64,000 nucleotides of DNA from Pseudomonadota bacterium. GTDB lineage: Bacteria > Myxococcota_A > Polyangia > GCA-2747355. Of the stretch, positions 45,335 through 53,874 are shown piece after piece. The notes under the pieces were generated by a model, which worked only from the letters and a program-made list of their open reading frames with translations, was not told the origin of the DNA and did no database searches. The position numbers were made by a program, and so were the translations under genes. The stretch is taken from the NCBI GenBank assembly GCA_016702545.1, contig JADJDT010000048.1:1-64000 (forward strand). Direction: 5' to 3'. Position 1 is the stretch's first letter, and each line of letters starts with the position of its first letter.

Positions 45335-46810
45335 GTGTCGCTCGCGCAGAAAACGGCCCGTAGCGCCGTCTGGACCGTGCTCTGCGGGCTGGTCGGCCGC
45401 GCCGCCGGGTTGCTCAGCACCTTCGTCGTCACGCGCTACATCAGCCCGCTGCACTACGGCGCGGTGTCGGTGGCCTCGGTGCTGGCGGTCAGCGCCGACG
45501 AGCTGACGCGCTGCGGGCTCTACCAGTACCTGGTGGCCAAACCCAGCGCCGGACGCTCCGCGGCCTTTCACGCCACCTTCTTTCACCTGAGCTTCGGCCT
45601 CGTCGCGCTGGCGGCGCTGGTCGCGCTGCGCACGCCGCTGGCGACGCTGATGCGCGCGCCGCTGGCGGCGGACTTCGTGCTCGGCCTGGCGCTCTCGTCG
45701 GCCTTCGACCGCGTCTCGGCCGGCCCCGAGACGCTGCTACACCGCCAGATGCGCTTCGGCGCGCTCGGCCTCAGCCGCGCCGCCGGCGACGTGGTCTTCG
45801 CCGCGCTGGTGATCGTGCTGGCCATCGCCGGCTTCGGCGGCTACGCCATCGTCTACGCCAACATCGCGCAGTGGGCCCTGCTGCTGCTGCTCTTCACCGT
45901 GCTGACGCACTGGCGCGACTGGATCGAGCCGCACGCGCTCACCCGGGACCAGACGCGCGCGCTCTTTGCCTTCGGGCTGCCGCTGGCGCTCGGTCACCTG
46001 GCCAATCACGCCTCGCGCCGCTGGGACAACCTGCTCTTCTCGCGCTTCTTCGGCCCCACCGTCGTCGGCCACTACAACCTGGCCTACAACCTCGCCGACA
46101 TGCCGGCGACCTACCTCGGCGAGAGCATCGGCGACGTGTTGCTGCCCTCCTTCGCCCGCATCGCGCGCGAGGACCGGCCCGCGGCGCTGCTGCGCGCGCT
46201 GCGCCTGCTGATGCTGCTGATGTGCCCGCTGGCCATCGGCCTCGCCGTCGTCGCCCCGACGGTGATCCACAGCTGCTTCGACCCGCGCTGGGCGCTCGCC
46301 AGCCCGATGCTGGCGCTCCTGGCCTCGCTCTCGCTGGCGCGGCCCGTGAGCTGGACGGTCGAGGCGTACCTCCAGTCCTGCGACCGCACCCGCGCGATCG
46401 CGCTGCTGCAGCTCGGCAAGGTCGCCGCCGTCTTCGGCCTGATCGCCCTGCTGGCGCCCCTCGGCCCGCTCTGGGCCTGCGCCGCCGTCGGCCCCGCCTT
46501 CGCGCTACAGAGCCTCGGCGGGCTCTACGTCATCAAACAGCTCGATGGTATCCCGCTACGACGCCTCCTCGCCGCGACGCTGACCGGCTTGCCGGCCGCG
46601 GCCGTGATGGCCGGCGCCGTGCTCGCGCTGCGCCGGCTCGTGCTCGCCCCCGCCGACCTCGACAACACCTACCTCGGCCTGGCCGCCGAGGTCGGCCTCG
46701 GCGCCCTCGCCTACCCCGCCGCCGCCCTGCTGCTGGCCCCGCAAGGTGCGCGCGAGCTGCTGGGGGTGCTGCTCGGCGCGCTGCGGCGCAGTCCACCAGG
46801 GCCCCTTTGA
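45335..46810 (+). CDS. Wzx-type polysaccharide flippase
   Basis: 491 residues with 12-14 hydrophobic helices. The start KTARSAVWTVLCGLVGRAAG, then LLSTFVVTRYISPLHYGAVS, is the standard opening of the polysaccharide-synthase (MVF) family; RWDNLLFSRFFGPTVVGHYN, LAYNLADMPATYLGESIGDV and LLPSFARIARED follow. It would flip undecaprenyl-linked repeat units across the inner membrane for the Wzy-type polymerase encoded 9 kb upstream. GTG 45335 is chosen, with AAGG about ten bases upstream. Confidence 0.9.
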   Translation: MSLAQKTARSAVWTVLCGLVGRAAGLLSTFVVTRYISPLHYGAVSVASVLAVSADELTRCGLYQYLVAKPSAGRSAAFHATFFHLSFGLVALAALVALRTPLATLMRAPLAADFVLGLALSSAFDRVSAGPETLLHRQMRFGALGLSRAAGDVVFAALVIVLAIAGFGGYAIVYANIAQWALLLLLFTVLTHWRDWIEPHALTRDQTRALFAFGLPLALGHLANHASRRWDNLLFSRFFGPTVVGHYNLAYNLADMPATYLGESIGDVLLPSFARIAREDRPAALLRALRLLMLLMCPLAIGLAVVAPTVIHSCFDPRWALASPMLALLASLSLARPVSWTVEAYLQSCDRTRAIALLQLGKVAAVFGLIALLAPLGPLWACAAVGPAFALQSLGGLYVIKQLDGIPLRRLLAATLTGLPAAAVMAGAVLALRRLVLAPADLDNTYLGLAAEVGLGALAYPAAALLLAPQGARELLGVLLGALRRSPPGPL

Positions 46811-46999
46811 ACCCAACGCCTCGCGGCCGCCCGCCCCCCGGTGGCGAGCGTGAGACTCTCTTGCTTCTCGCACCCGGCCTCCCTCGCCTCTCGCCGCCCC
46901 TGAGCTCACTGCATGCCTTGCCCGATGGAAGCTCGGCCGCGAGTCGAGGCCATCAGCGGCCACCCGCTTCGAGGATGCGAGTGGGTCTCGGCGAAACCG

Positions 47000-47557
47000 C
47001 TAACCTGGCGGCCGACCATCCCCTCCCTCATCGTAGGTGATCGCGATGACGGTCAGCAGCAACGTTCCCTTGGGGCGCTGCACGCGCACCTCATCGCCCT
47101 CCGCCTTGCCGAGCAGCGCCCGGCCGATCGGCGAGTCCACGCTGATGCGGCCCAGCCTGGGGTCGTATTCGTCCGGCCCGACGAGCTGGAAGCGAGAGGT
47201 CTCGCCTTCGCCGTCTTCGACCGTGACCCACGCACCGAAGAACACGCGTCCGTGCTGTTCCGGCGCCGGCTCGACCACTCGCAGCTCGTCGAGCCGCTTG
47301 CTGAGGAAGCGCATCCGTCGGTCGATCTCCCGCAGCTTCCTCTTGCCGTAGAGATACTCGGCATTCTCCGAGCGATCCCCGAGTGCCGCTGCGTCGGAGA
47401 CCTCCTGCGTCACCCGCGGGCGCTCGCTCCGCCACAGCCGGTCGAGCTCCTCGACGAGCACCCGTCGGCCGCGCGCCGTGATGTACGGGGTGGTGCTGCC
47501 CGAGGCAGAGCGGGTCGGGCCCTGCGGTAGCCGCGGCTTCATCGATCGTCGCGACAT
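47000..47557 (-). CDS. greB: Transcription elongation factor GreB
   Basis: Rescues backtracked RNA polymerase by stimulating transcript cleavage. 185 residues: a 24-residue basic leader, the coiled-coil with the acidic tip (LGDRSENAEYLYGKRKLREI, RRMRFLSKRLDEL) and the FKBP-like C-terminal domain (GAWVTVEDGEGE, LVGPDEYDPRLGRISVDSPI, GRALLGKAEGDEV). RKLREIDRRMRFL is the GreB rather than GreA form. ATG 47557 has GAGGGAG seven bases upstream. Confidence 0.93.
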   Translation of the reverse strand: MSRRSMKPRLPQGPTRSASGSTTPYITARGRRVLVEELDRLWRSERPRVTQEVSDAAALGDRSENAEYLYGKRKLREIDRRMRFLSKRLDELRVVEPAPEQHGRVFFGAWVTVEDGEGETSRFQLVGPDEYDPRLGRISVDSPIGRALLGKAEGDEVRVQRPKGTLLLTVIAITYDEGGDGRPPG

Positions 47558-47778
47558 CGACAGGCTCCCTCGTTCATCCCTCGCGGCGCCCCTGCCTTCT
47601 CGCCGCCGGCGCGCGTGGCGGCCAGGCACGGGCGCGCGAGCGCGACTCGATCCGTTGGACCATTTCACGAAAAGCGGTCGGGAACCACCGGCGACCACTG
47701 CACCGAAACGTGATCCGCCCCCTTTGTCCGTGGGAGACTCGGACGGTGGGGAGCAACCCACCATAGTGGGAGGTATCG

Positions 47779-48807
47779 ATGATGCAGCTCTATTGGATGG
47801 GCGTCTGCGCCCTGATCTTGAGCCTGGTCGGGCGAACAGCGGGCGCGGCCGAGCCCCTCCCGGGCAGCGTGGACAACGGGAACGGCAGCTGGACCTACCG
47901 CTACGCGCCCAGCGGCGGCGCCAATGACGGCTCCGATCAGGGCGGGCCAAGCGCCGGCAAGGACCTCGTCGTCGCCGAGCACAGCCCGAGCACCGTGTTC
48001 GCCTACGCGGACGACGAGATGGGGCTCTACAACTCGTCCTGCAATCCCTTCATCGCGTGGGGCCTGCTGCGCTTCGACCTGGCGGGGCTTCCGAGCGCAA
48101 GCCAGGTCGAGCGGGTCAACCTGGTGTTCCACAGCAAGGCCTGGACGGCCTACTTCCCCTACCAGGTCGCCACCACGACCTACGACGTCTACCGTGTGAC
48201 CGAAGCCTGGGAGGAGAACACGGCCACCTGGAACAACCAGCCCGCTGTCGCCGCCGATCCCAGCGCCTCGCTCGGGGTGGCCACTGCGGAGGTGCAGCAC
48301 CCCAGCTACGCCTACGACGGGTTTGTCTCGATCCCGATCACCAGCCTGTACTTGAGCTGGATCAGCGGACAGCAGGCCAATCACGGGCTCTCGCTGCGCC
48401 GCCGCGAGTCGTTCTGCGAGAACGGCAACGCCAACCAGATCACCACCTCGGACGCCAGTGAGGCCGCCCGCCGACCCGCGCTGGAGATCGTCTACCGCGT
48501 GGCCCCGCTGCAGCCCGACGCGGGCCCGGCCGCCGACGGCAGCGCGCCGCGGGCCGATGCCGCGCCGCCCCACGAGGTCGGCATCGACAGCCGGGCGGCG
48601 CCAGACGCGGGCACGCGGTCGCGCGATGCTGCCGCCGCCACGCCGTTGGATGCCCGGCGCAGTGCTGCTGATGCCGCGCGGCGCGCCGATCGCCCGAGCG
48701 GCTCCGGATGCGCCTTGACCCCCTCCGCCGCCGACCTGCGATCACCGTGGCTGCTGCTGCTCGCGCTGATCGGCCTGGCCCAGTGGCGCCGGCGCCGCGG
48801 TCGCTAG
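47779..48807 (+). CDS. DNRLRE-domain protein with MYXO-CTERM-like tail
   Basis: 342 residues. Signal peptide (MGVCALILSLVGRTAGAAEP), then a DNRLRE beta-sandwich at about 50-240 (AWGLLRFDLAGLPSASQVER, TTTYDVYRVTEAWEENTATW, LYLSWISGQQANHGLSL), an Asp/Ala-rich linker, and a C-terminus with SGSGCALTP, a hydrophobic stretch (SPWLLLLALIGLAQW) and RRRRGR, the MYXO-CTERM pattern. The protein is probably anchored at the cell surface. GGGAGG precedes ATG 47779. Role unknown. A palindromic element begins right after the stop. Confidence 0.85.
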   Translation: MMQLYWMGVCALILSLVGRTAGAAEPLPGSVDNGNGSWTYRYAPSGGANDGSDQGGPSAGKDLVVAEHSPSTVFAYADDEMGLYNSSCNPFIAWGLLRFDLAGLPSASQVERVNLVFHSKAWTAYFPYQVATTTYDVYRVTEAWEENTATWNNQPAVAADPSASLGVATAEVQHPSYAYDGFVSIPITSLYLSWISGQQANHGLSLRRRESFCENGNANQITTSDASEAARRPALEIVYRVAPLQPDAGPAADGSAPRADAAPPHEVGIDSRAAPDAGTRSRDAAAATPLDARRSAADAARRADRPSGSGCALTPSAADLRSPWLLLLALIGLAQWRRRRGR

Positions 48808-48967
48808 GCCAAAACAAGCGTCCCGCGCCTTTTGGGCCCAGATATGACTCAGGGGCTTTCGCAGCCCTGGTGGGGAGTGAATCCCCGACTTCACCCCATA
48901 ACGCTCGCCTTTGGCTCGTCTAGCCCGAAAACAAACGGCTCGCGCCCAAGCGCGCTTGTTTTCGGGC
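48808..48967. repeat. Palindromic dispersed element, copy 2 (after the DNRLRE gene)
   Basis: About 160 bp from GCCAAAACAAGCG (48808-48820) to CGCGCTTGTTTTCGGGC ending at 48967. It matches the reverse of 35356-35519, including GACTTCACC, ATAACGCTCGCCT and AAAACAAACGGCT. The right part is a hairpin: GCCCGAAAACAA 48923-48934 pairs perfectly with TTGTTTTCGGGC 48956-48967. It starts at the base after the stop codon, so termination is a possible role. Confidence 0.85.
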
Positions 48968-48968
48968 T

Positions 48969-49104
48969 GGAGCCTGTCGGGAATGCTGCGCCACCCATCG
49001 CGCGTTACCGCGGCGCCGCCGCTGCCCTGGGGCTCGTCTTCGGCACTTTTGGGCCGAAGTGGCTGCCCGGTGCTCACGTACCGCGACATTTCCCGACAGA
49101 CTCC
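48969..49104. repeat. Intact palindromic element related to 32250-33582
   Basis: Ends are GGAGCCTGTCGGGAAT (48969-48984) and an imperfect inverse (ATTTCCCGACAGACTCC, 49088-49104). The interior carries GCGTTACCGCGGCG, CTTCGGCA then GGGCCGAAGTG (a hairpin), and CCGGTGCTCACGTACC, all found in the reverse of 33441-33582. It abuts the previous element. From 49105 to 49312 there is no gene I can support; GGCCCAGAACAAGCG at 49107 resembles the end of the other family. Confidence 0.8.
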
Positions 49105-49312
49105 TAGGCCCAGAACAAGCGCGCCGCGCCGCACCGACCTGTGGTGCGATTCATCCAGGTGTCGCAAGAAGGCCACGGCGGAGGCACGGTCTTCTGCCGC
49201 TGCAGCCCCCGATCCAGGCCAGGCGAGGATGCCCGGAGGGGCACAGCGCTTGCTTCTACGCGAGCCGTGCCGCACCTCAGCGGCGGGTCCGCAGCGCGAA
49301 AGGCGACCGACG

Positions 49313-49978
49313 ATGAAACCGAGACTTCCAAGCCGCCTGCTCGCAACGCTGACGCTACTCACCACGCAAGCGCTCACCGCCTGCCTGCTCACCGCCTGCC
49401 TGCCTCATGTTGCGCGCAAGAACGCGCGCATCGAGCCCGGCGTGGATCTCGACCTCGCCGTCGGCGGCGTCCTGATCGGCGGCACCCCACCCACGCGTCA
49501 CCTCGAGGGTGAGCCGACCGAGCTGCGGCCCTTCGCCGAGGTCGACCTGCAGTTCGGCGCGCGACGCGCGAACAACCTCGGCTACGCGATCCAGCTCAAG
49601 GTTCCCCTGGTCTTCGTGCTCTCGAGCCTAGACCTCTACCTCGAGCTGCCAAGCACGAGCCCCTGGTACTACGGCGTCGGGGCCGAGCTCGGCCTGCAAT
49701 CGGGGGTCTATGGCGTCGTGACCTGGATGAGCCCGCGCCGCACTTACCTGACGCTCACCGGCCGCGCGCTGGCCGCGCCAAGCTACGACAACCATTGGGG
49801 CCTGATGCTCAATCCGCAGCTCAGCGCGGGATGGGCGGGTCGCCTGGCCGACCTCTCGCTCTTTGCCAGCTTCGGCCATGTCGTCGGCGGGGCCATCGAC
49901 ACCAACTGGTCGTGTGACGACTGCTATGCATCGCCCCGCAAGAACTTCCTGCTCTTCGGCACCTCAGTGCGCTTCTGA
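49313..49978 (+). CDS. Small outer-membrane-type lipoprotein
   Basis: 221 residues. The leader is LLATLTLLTTQALTACLLTA then CLPHVARK: two lipobox-like LTAC sequences five residues apart, made by a 15-bp duplication. The body alternates hydrophobic and polar residues in beta-barrel or beta-sandwich fashion (DLDLAVGGVLIGG, FAEVDLQFGARRANNLGYAI, YYGVGAELGLQSGVYGVVTW) and ends LLFGTSVRF with a terminal Phe, as outer-membrane proteins do. Function unknown. Confidence 0.7.
   Translation: MKPRLPSRLLATLTLLTTQALTACLLTACLPHVARKNARIEPGVDLDLAVGGVLIGGTPPTRHLEGEPTELRPFAEVDLQFGARRANNLGYAIQLKVPLVFVLSSLDLYLELPSTSPWYYGVGAELGLQSGVYGVVTWMSPRRTYLTLTGRALAAPSYDNHWGLMLNPQLSAGWAGRLADLSLFASFGHVVGGAIDTNWSCDDCYASPRKNFLLFGTSVRF
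49373..49402 (+). repeat. 15-bp tandem duplication of a lipobox
   Basis: CTCACCGCCTGCCTG at 49373-49387 is repeated exactly at 49388-49402, giving LTACL twice in frame in the lipoprotein leader. Confidence 0.95.
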
Positions 49979-50158
49979 CCATTGCGGCACCCGCCGGCGT
50001 CCGGCGGCGGGCACGATTCGGTACGACTCGGCGAGAGCAGGGGCGCTCGGGTAAGCGCTCTCGGCGGGTGCCGCGAGCTCGAGCTCCGTGGGCGGATCAG
50101 CCTCGGCGCTGGCGGCCAGCGGATCGGCGGGCGGCAGTTCGACGCGGCGCTGCTCAGC

Positions 50159-51448
50159 TCAGGCGAAGTGCGTCGCCGCCAGCCGTCGCCGGCCCACGCT
50201 CACCTCGCCGCCGTGCTGCACCAGCTCGACGGGGGTGTCGTGGCCAAGGAAGAGCAGCGGGCTGGCCGAGAAGGTGTAGGCGCCGCAGGCGTGGAAGGCC
50301 ACCAGGTCGCCGGGCTCGGCGCGCGGCAGGTCGATCGCGCGGGCCAGCGAGTCGAGCGGCGTGCAGAGCGGGCCGACCAGCTCCTGACGCTCGGGCGCGG
50401 CGTCGGGGTGCGTCAGGTTGGAGACGGCGTAGTTCTTCTTCACGAGCTGGCCGAAGTTGCCGGTGGCCGCGAAGCAGTGGTTCATCCCGCCGTCGAGGAT
50501 CGCGAAGCGCTTGCCGCGCGTGACCTTGACCTCGACCACGCGGGCCACATAGACGCCGTAGGGGCCGATCAGATACCGGCCCAGCTCGAGCACGAAGCGC
50601 GTCGCGGCGAAGCGCGGCTCAGCGGCCTGGGCCTGGGTCAGCAGCTCGCCGAGCTGGGGCGCCAAGGTCTCGACCTCGAGCGCCTGCTGGCCCGCAAAAT
50701 AGGGGATGCCGAAGCCGCCGCCGAGGTTGACCACGCGCGGCGCGAGCTCGTGCTCGCCGGCCAAGCGCGCCACCAGCGTCAGCGTCGCGCGCACGTTGTC
50801 GAGGATCGCCGCCGCGTCGAGGCACTGCGTGCCGGCGTAGACGTGCAGCCCGTGCAGCTCGAGCGCCGGATCGGCCAGGGCCGCGCGCAGGGGCTGCTCC
50901 AGCTCCTCCTCGGCGATGCCGAACTGCGAGGCCTGCCCGCCCATCTTCATCATGAAGGCGTTGGGGATGTGCGCCGGGTTGATCCGCAGAGTGATGGCCG
51001 CGCGGCGACCGAGCTGCCGCGCCACGGCACCGAGGCGCCGCAGCTCGCCCGGGGACTCGACGCTGATCAGCCCGACACCCAGCTGCAGCGCCTCGCGCAG
51101 CTCCTCGTCGCTCTTGCCCGGGCCGGCGAAGCTCATCGTCGCTGGCGCGTAGCCAGCCGCGCAGGCCAGGCGCACCTCGCCGATCGACGAGACGTCGAGC
51201 CCACCGACGCGCCCGCGCAGCAGCTCGAGCACGCGCGCGTTGGCGTTGGCCTTCATCGCGTAGAGCACCGAGGCCGTCGCCGGCAGCGGCGCGACCAGGC
51301 GCGCGAGCTGCGCCAGCGCGGCATCCAGGTCGTAGAGGAAGAAGGGCGTACCGTGGCGCGCGGCCAGCGCGGTCAGCTGCGAGCCCTCCCACGCGGGGCC
51401 TGACGACGGCGCGGAAGAAGCTGCCTGAGGCTCATGGTCCGACGTCAT
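50159..51448 (-). CDS. Type III PLP-dependent decarboxylase (Orn/DAP/Arg family)
   Basis: 429 residues, alanine-racemase-like barrel plus C-terminal beta domain. PLP lysine K66 in LYAMKANANARVLELL; the His face GLHVYAGTQ, the Gly-rich phosphate loop VVNLGGGFGIPYF, ELGRYLIGPYGVYV, and at the dimer interface GPLCTPLDSLARAIDLP and FHACGAYTFSASP. It could act on diaminopimelate, ornithine or a polyamine precursor, or on an amino-acyl carrier substrate; the motif GGMNHCFAATGNFG resembles members in biosynthetic loci more than housekeeping LysA. 72 bases downstream of the DNA methyltransferase gene. Confidence 0.85.
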   Translation of the reverse strand: MTSDHEPQAASSAPSSGPAWEGSQLTALAARHGTPFFLYDLDAALAQLARLVAPLPATASVLYAMKANANARVLELLRGRVGGLDVSSIGEVRLACAAGYAPATMSFAGPGKSDEELREALQLGVGLISVESPGELRRLGAVARQLGRRAAITLRINPAHIPNAFMMKMGGQASQFGIAEEELEQPLRAALADPALELHGLHVYAGTQCLDAAAILDNVRATLTLVARLAGEHELAPRVVNLGGGFGIPYFAGQQALEVETLAPQLGELLTQAQAAEPRFAATRFVLELGRYLIGPYGVYVARVVEVKVTRGKRFAILDGGMNHCFAATGNFGQLVKKNYAVSNLTHPDAAPERQELVGPLCTPLDSLARAIDLPRAEPGDLVAFHACGAYTFSASPLLFLGHDTPVELVQHGGEVSVGRRRLAATHFA

Positions 51449-51520
51449 CGGGGCACTATAGGCTGGCGGCGCCGCCGTCGTAAGAGGGCCTGTCGCCCGT
51501 CGCCATAGACCCGCGCCCGC

Positions 51521-52387
51521 TCAGCGCGGCTGCACGCGGGCGGGGCCGCGACGCTCGGTGGCGGGCGCGCCGACGGTGGGCGTCGAGCGCTCGCCGGAGA
51601 GGTCCGCGTAGCGGCTGCGGGCCAGCTCGAGGTACTCCGGCTCGAGGTCGACGCCGAGGTAGCGTCGACCGAGGCGTGCCGCAGCAACCCCGGTGGTCCC
51701 GCTGCCCGAGAAGGGATCGACCACGAGCTGGCCGGGGTCGCTGGCAGCGAGCACGATGCGCTCGAGCAGGGCTAGCGGCTTCTGCGTCGGATGCTTGCCG
51801 AAGCGCTTCTCGGCCTTCAGCGGCGGCACGATCGACCACAGACTCTGCATCTGCTTGCCGCCGTTGTCCTGCTTCATCCGATCGTAGGCGAAATGGTGGC
51901 GGCTGCGGCTGTCGCGCGCGGCCCAGAGAATCGTCTCGGTGGCGTGCGTGAAGTAGCGGCAGCTCAGGTTGGGCGGCGGCGTGACCTTGTACCAGGTAAT
52001 GTCGTTGAGCACCTTGAAGCCGAGCTGCTGCAGCGCGAAGCCGACGCTGAAGATGACGTGGCGCGTGCCCGAGACGAAGATCGTGCCGTTGGGCGACAGC
52101 ACCCGCTGGCAGGCCGCCAGCCACTCGCGGTTGAAGGCGTGGTTCTCCTCGACGCCGCGCGAGACGTCCCAGGCGCCCTTGTCGACGCTGACCATCCGAC
52201 CCGACTGGCAGGTCACCCCGCCGTTGCTGAGGAAGTAGGGCGGGTCCGCAAAAATGAGGTCGACGCTGCCCGGCGGCAGCTCGCCGAGAACCTCGCGGCA
52301 GTCACCGTGAAATAGAGTAAAATCGCCGGCTTCGCTCTGAAAGTGGGGCTGGCGCTCGGCCGCGCGAGGTGCTCTTAAAATGTACAT
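51521..52387 (-). CDS. Beta-class DNA adenine-N6 methyltransferase
   Basis: 288 residues. Motif IV DPPY (48-51, in VDLIFADPPYFLSNGG) comes before motif I (VVDPFSGSGTTGVAAARLG, about 240-258), with HPTQKPLALLERIV as motif X between them: the beta-class order of enzymes such as DpnA or CcrM-like. Methylates adenine in a short DNA site; the specificity cannot be read. No restriction gene adjoins it, so it is an orphan, possibly regulatory. ATG 52387 is preceded by an AGGTG at a short distance and an AT-richer leader. Confidence 0.9.
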   Translation of the reverse strand: MYILRAPRAAERQPHFQSEAGDFTLFHGDCREVLGELPPGSVDLIFADPPYFLSNGGVTCQSGRMVSVDKGAWDVSRGVEENHAFNREWLAACQRVLSPNGTIFVSGTRHVIFSVGFALQQLGFKVLNDITWYKVTPPPNLSCRYFTHATETILWAARDSRSRHHFAYDRMKQDNGGKQMQSLWSIVPPLKAEKRFGKHPTQKPLALLERIVLAASDPGQLVVDPFSGSGTTGVAAARLGRRYLGVDLEPEYLELARSRYADLSGERSTPTVGAPATERRGPARVQPR

Positions 52388-52433
52388 GCACCTACATTAG
52401 GATACCCACGACGGGCCGGGCAACTTCCCGGCC

Positions 52434-53627
52434 CTAGGGAGGGGCGCAGACGAGAGGTACTGCCTCGCAGACCGCGACCGTCTGCGTCGTCAGGCTCAGC
52501 TCGACCAGGCGCGTCGGCCGCGCCTCGACGCGCAGCTCGGCGACCACGCGGTCGCTGGCCGGCAAGGCCAGGGTCTCGGGCACGACCAGCGCGCTGGCGC
52601 ATTGGGCGGAGCTCAGCGTCCCGGGTGTTCCGAGTCCCGCGCCGAAGGCTCCAGCCTCGATCAGGCGCCACTCGCAGGCGCTCGCCTCGGCCGGCGCGCT
52701 CAGCACCTGGGCCGCACCGGGGCAAGCCAAACCCGTGTCGGTGACCTGCAGCGTGCAAGTCAGCCGCGTCGGGCTGACGCGTTGCTCGATACAGCGCTGC
52801 GCGTCGACGCTCACGCCGCAGGCCTCCGACGCATCGCAGTAGAGCTGGGACACCGGGGGTGCAGCGCCGTCGGCCACGCAGGGCCCCGCCGGGGCCTGTC
52901 CCTCGGCACCCTCGCAGCTCCGCGTCCCCGCGCGGCACGCGGCAGCGGCGCCCTCACCGCTGCGGCCGAAGCAGGGCACCTGGGCGGGCCCTGGCTGACC
53001 GTCGCAGTCGGTATCGCGTCCGTCGCAGAGCTCCGGCGCGCCGGGGAAGACCCGGGCGTCGCCGTCGTTGCAGTCGGGGGGCGTGTCACCGCGGCGGACG
53101 GCGTCGCAGTCCAGGTTGTCGGTTGGGGCCAGCGTCAAGCGGCGCTCGCCGATCGCGGCCACCCGACAGCCGGCCACCGTCTGGAGCTGGGCGGGCGCCC
53201 CTTGCAGGCGCAAGGCCCGGCGCAGCACGGCCCCGCCGACGAAGCGCTGCGGCTCGGAGAAGCCGAAGCTGGCCAGGGCCTCGCCGCCGCCCGCGGCAGC
53301 GCGCCAGCCGAGGACCAGCACGCGTACCCGTAGCGGAGCGTCGATGTCAGGCGGCTGGCGCAAGAGCAACTCGTAGGGCCGCGCCTGCAGCGAGCGGTTG
53401 GCCACCTCCACGCGCAGGCCCGAGACACGGCTGTCCCGCACATAGAGCCCGTTGCGCTCGACGCCGACCTCGACCTCCAGGGTCCGCATGGCGTCGCCGG
53501 TGATCGCGAAGAGCAGGCCGGTCTCACCACCGCAGGCGCCGAGCAGCAGCAGGGCGCCGATCGCCCAGCCACCACGCGCCGCCGTCGCGAGTGCTCCGCG
53601 CACCAGGGGGGCCTGGGATGCCGTCAT
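52434..53627 (-). CDS. Lipoprotein with MopE-like metal-binding motif
   Basis: 397 residues. Leader and lipobox GGWAIGALLLLGACGGET. The first domain (residues 40-190) is beta-rich without recognised motif. The middle has DCNDGDARVFPGAPELCDGR and DTDCDGQPG, the MopE-type repeat known in Myxococcota surface proteins that binds metal through Asp. A Cys-rich part follows (CFGRSGEGAAAACRAGTRSC). ATG 53627 has GAGG five bases upstream. Longer in-frame starts exist but precede any leader. Function unknown. Confidence 0.78.
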   Translation of the reverse strand: MTASQAPLVRGALATAARGGWAIGALLLLGACGGETGLLFAITGDAMRTLEVEVGVERNGLYVRDSRVSGLRVEVANRSLQARPYELLLRQPPDIDAPLRVRVLVLGWRAAAGGGEALASFGFSEPQRFVGGAVLRRALRLQGAPAQLQTVAGCRVAAIGERRLTLAPTDNLDCDAVRRGDTPPDCNDGDARVFPGAPELCDGRDTDCDGQPGPAQVPCFGRSGEGAAAACRAGTRSCEGAEGQAPAGPCVADGAAPPVSQLYCDASEACGVSVDAQRCIEQRVSPTRLTCTLQVTDTGLACPGAAQVLSAPAEASACEWRLIEAGAFGAGLGTPGTLSSAQCASALVVPETLALPASDRVVAELRVEARPTRLVELSLTTQTVAVCEAVPLVCAPP

Positions 53628-53874
53628 GATCACCTCGGTCGCGCACCGCCACCGGCTTGGCCGGCACCGACGCGCTCGCCCGGCCGCTCGCCAGCGCGGC
53701 CCGCCGCAGCATACCGCGCGTCGCGGCGAAAAGCGCCGGCCGCGGCAAAGGGGGGTCCGGCGGCCCTGGCTGCTCGTGGTGGCGTGGAAGAGGCCGCGTG
53801 GGCGTTCCGTCACGCCGCGCTCCGCGCCCGGAAGCTGGTTGGAGGCACCGCGCTTCGCGCCTAGAATAGCGGAC

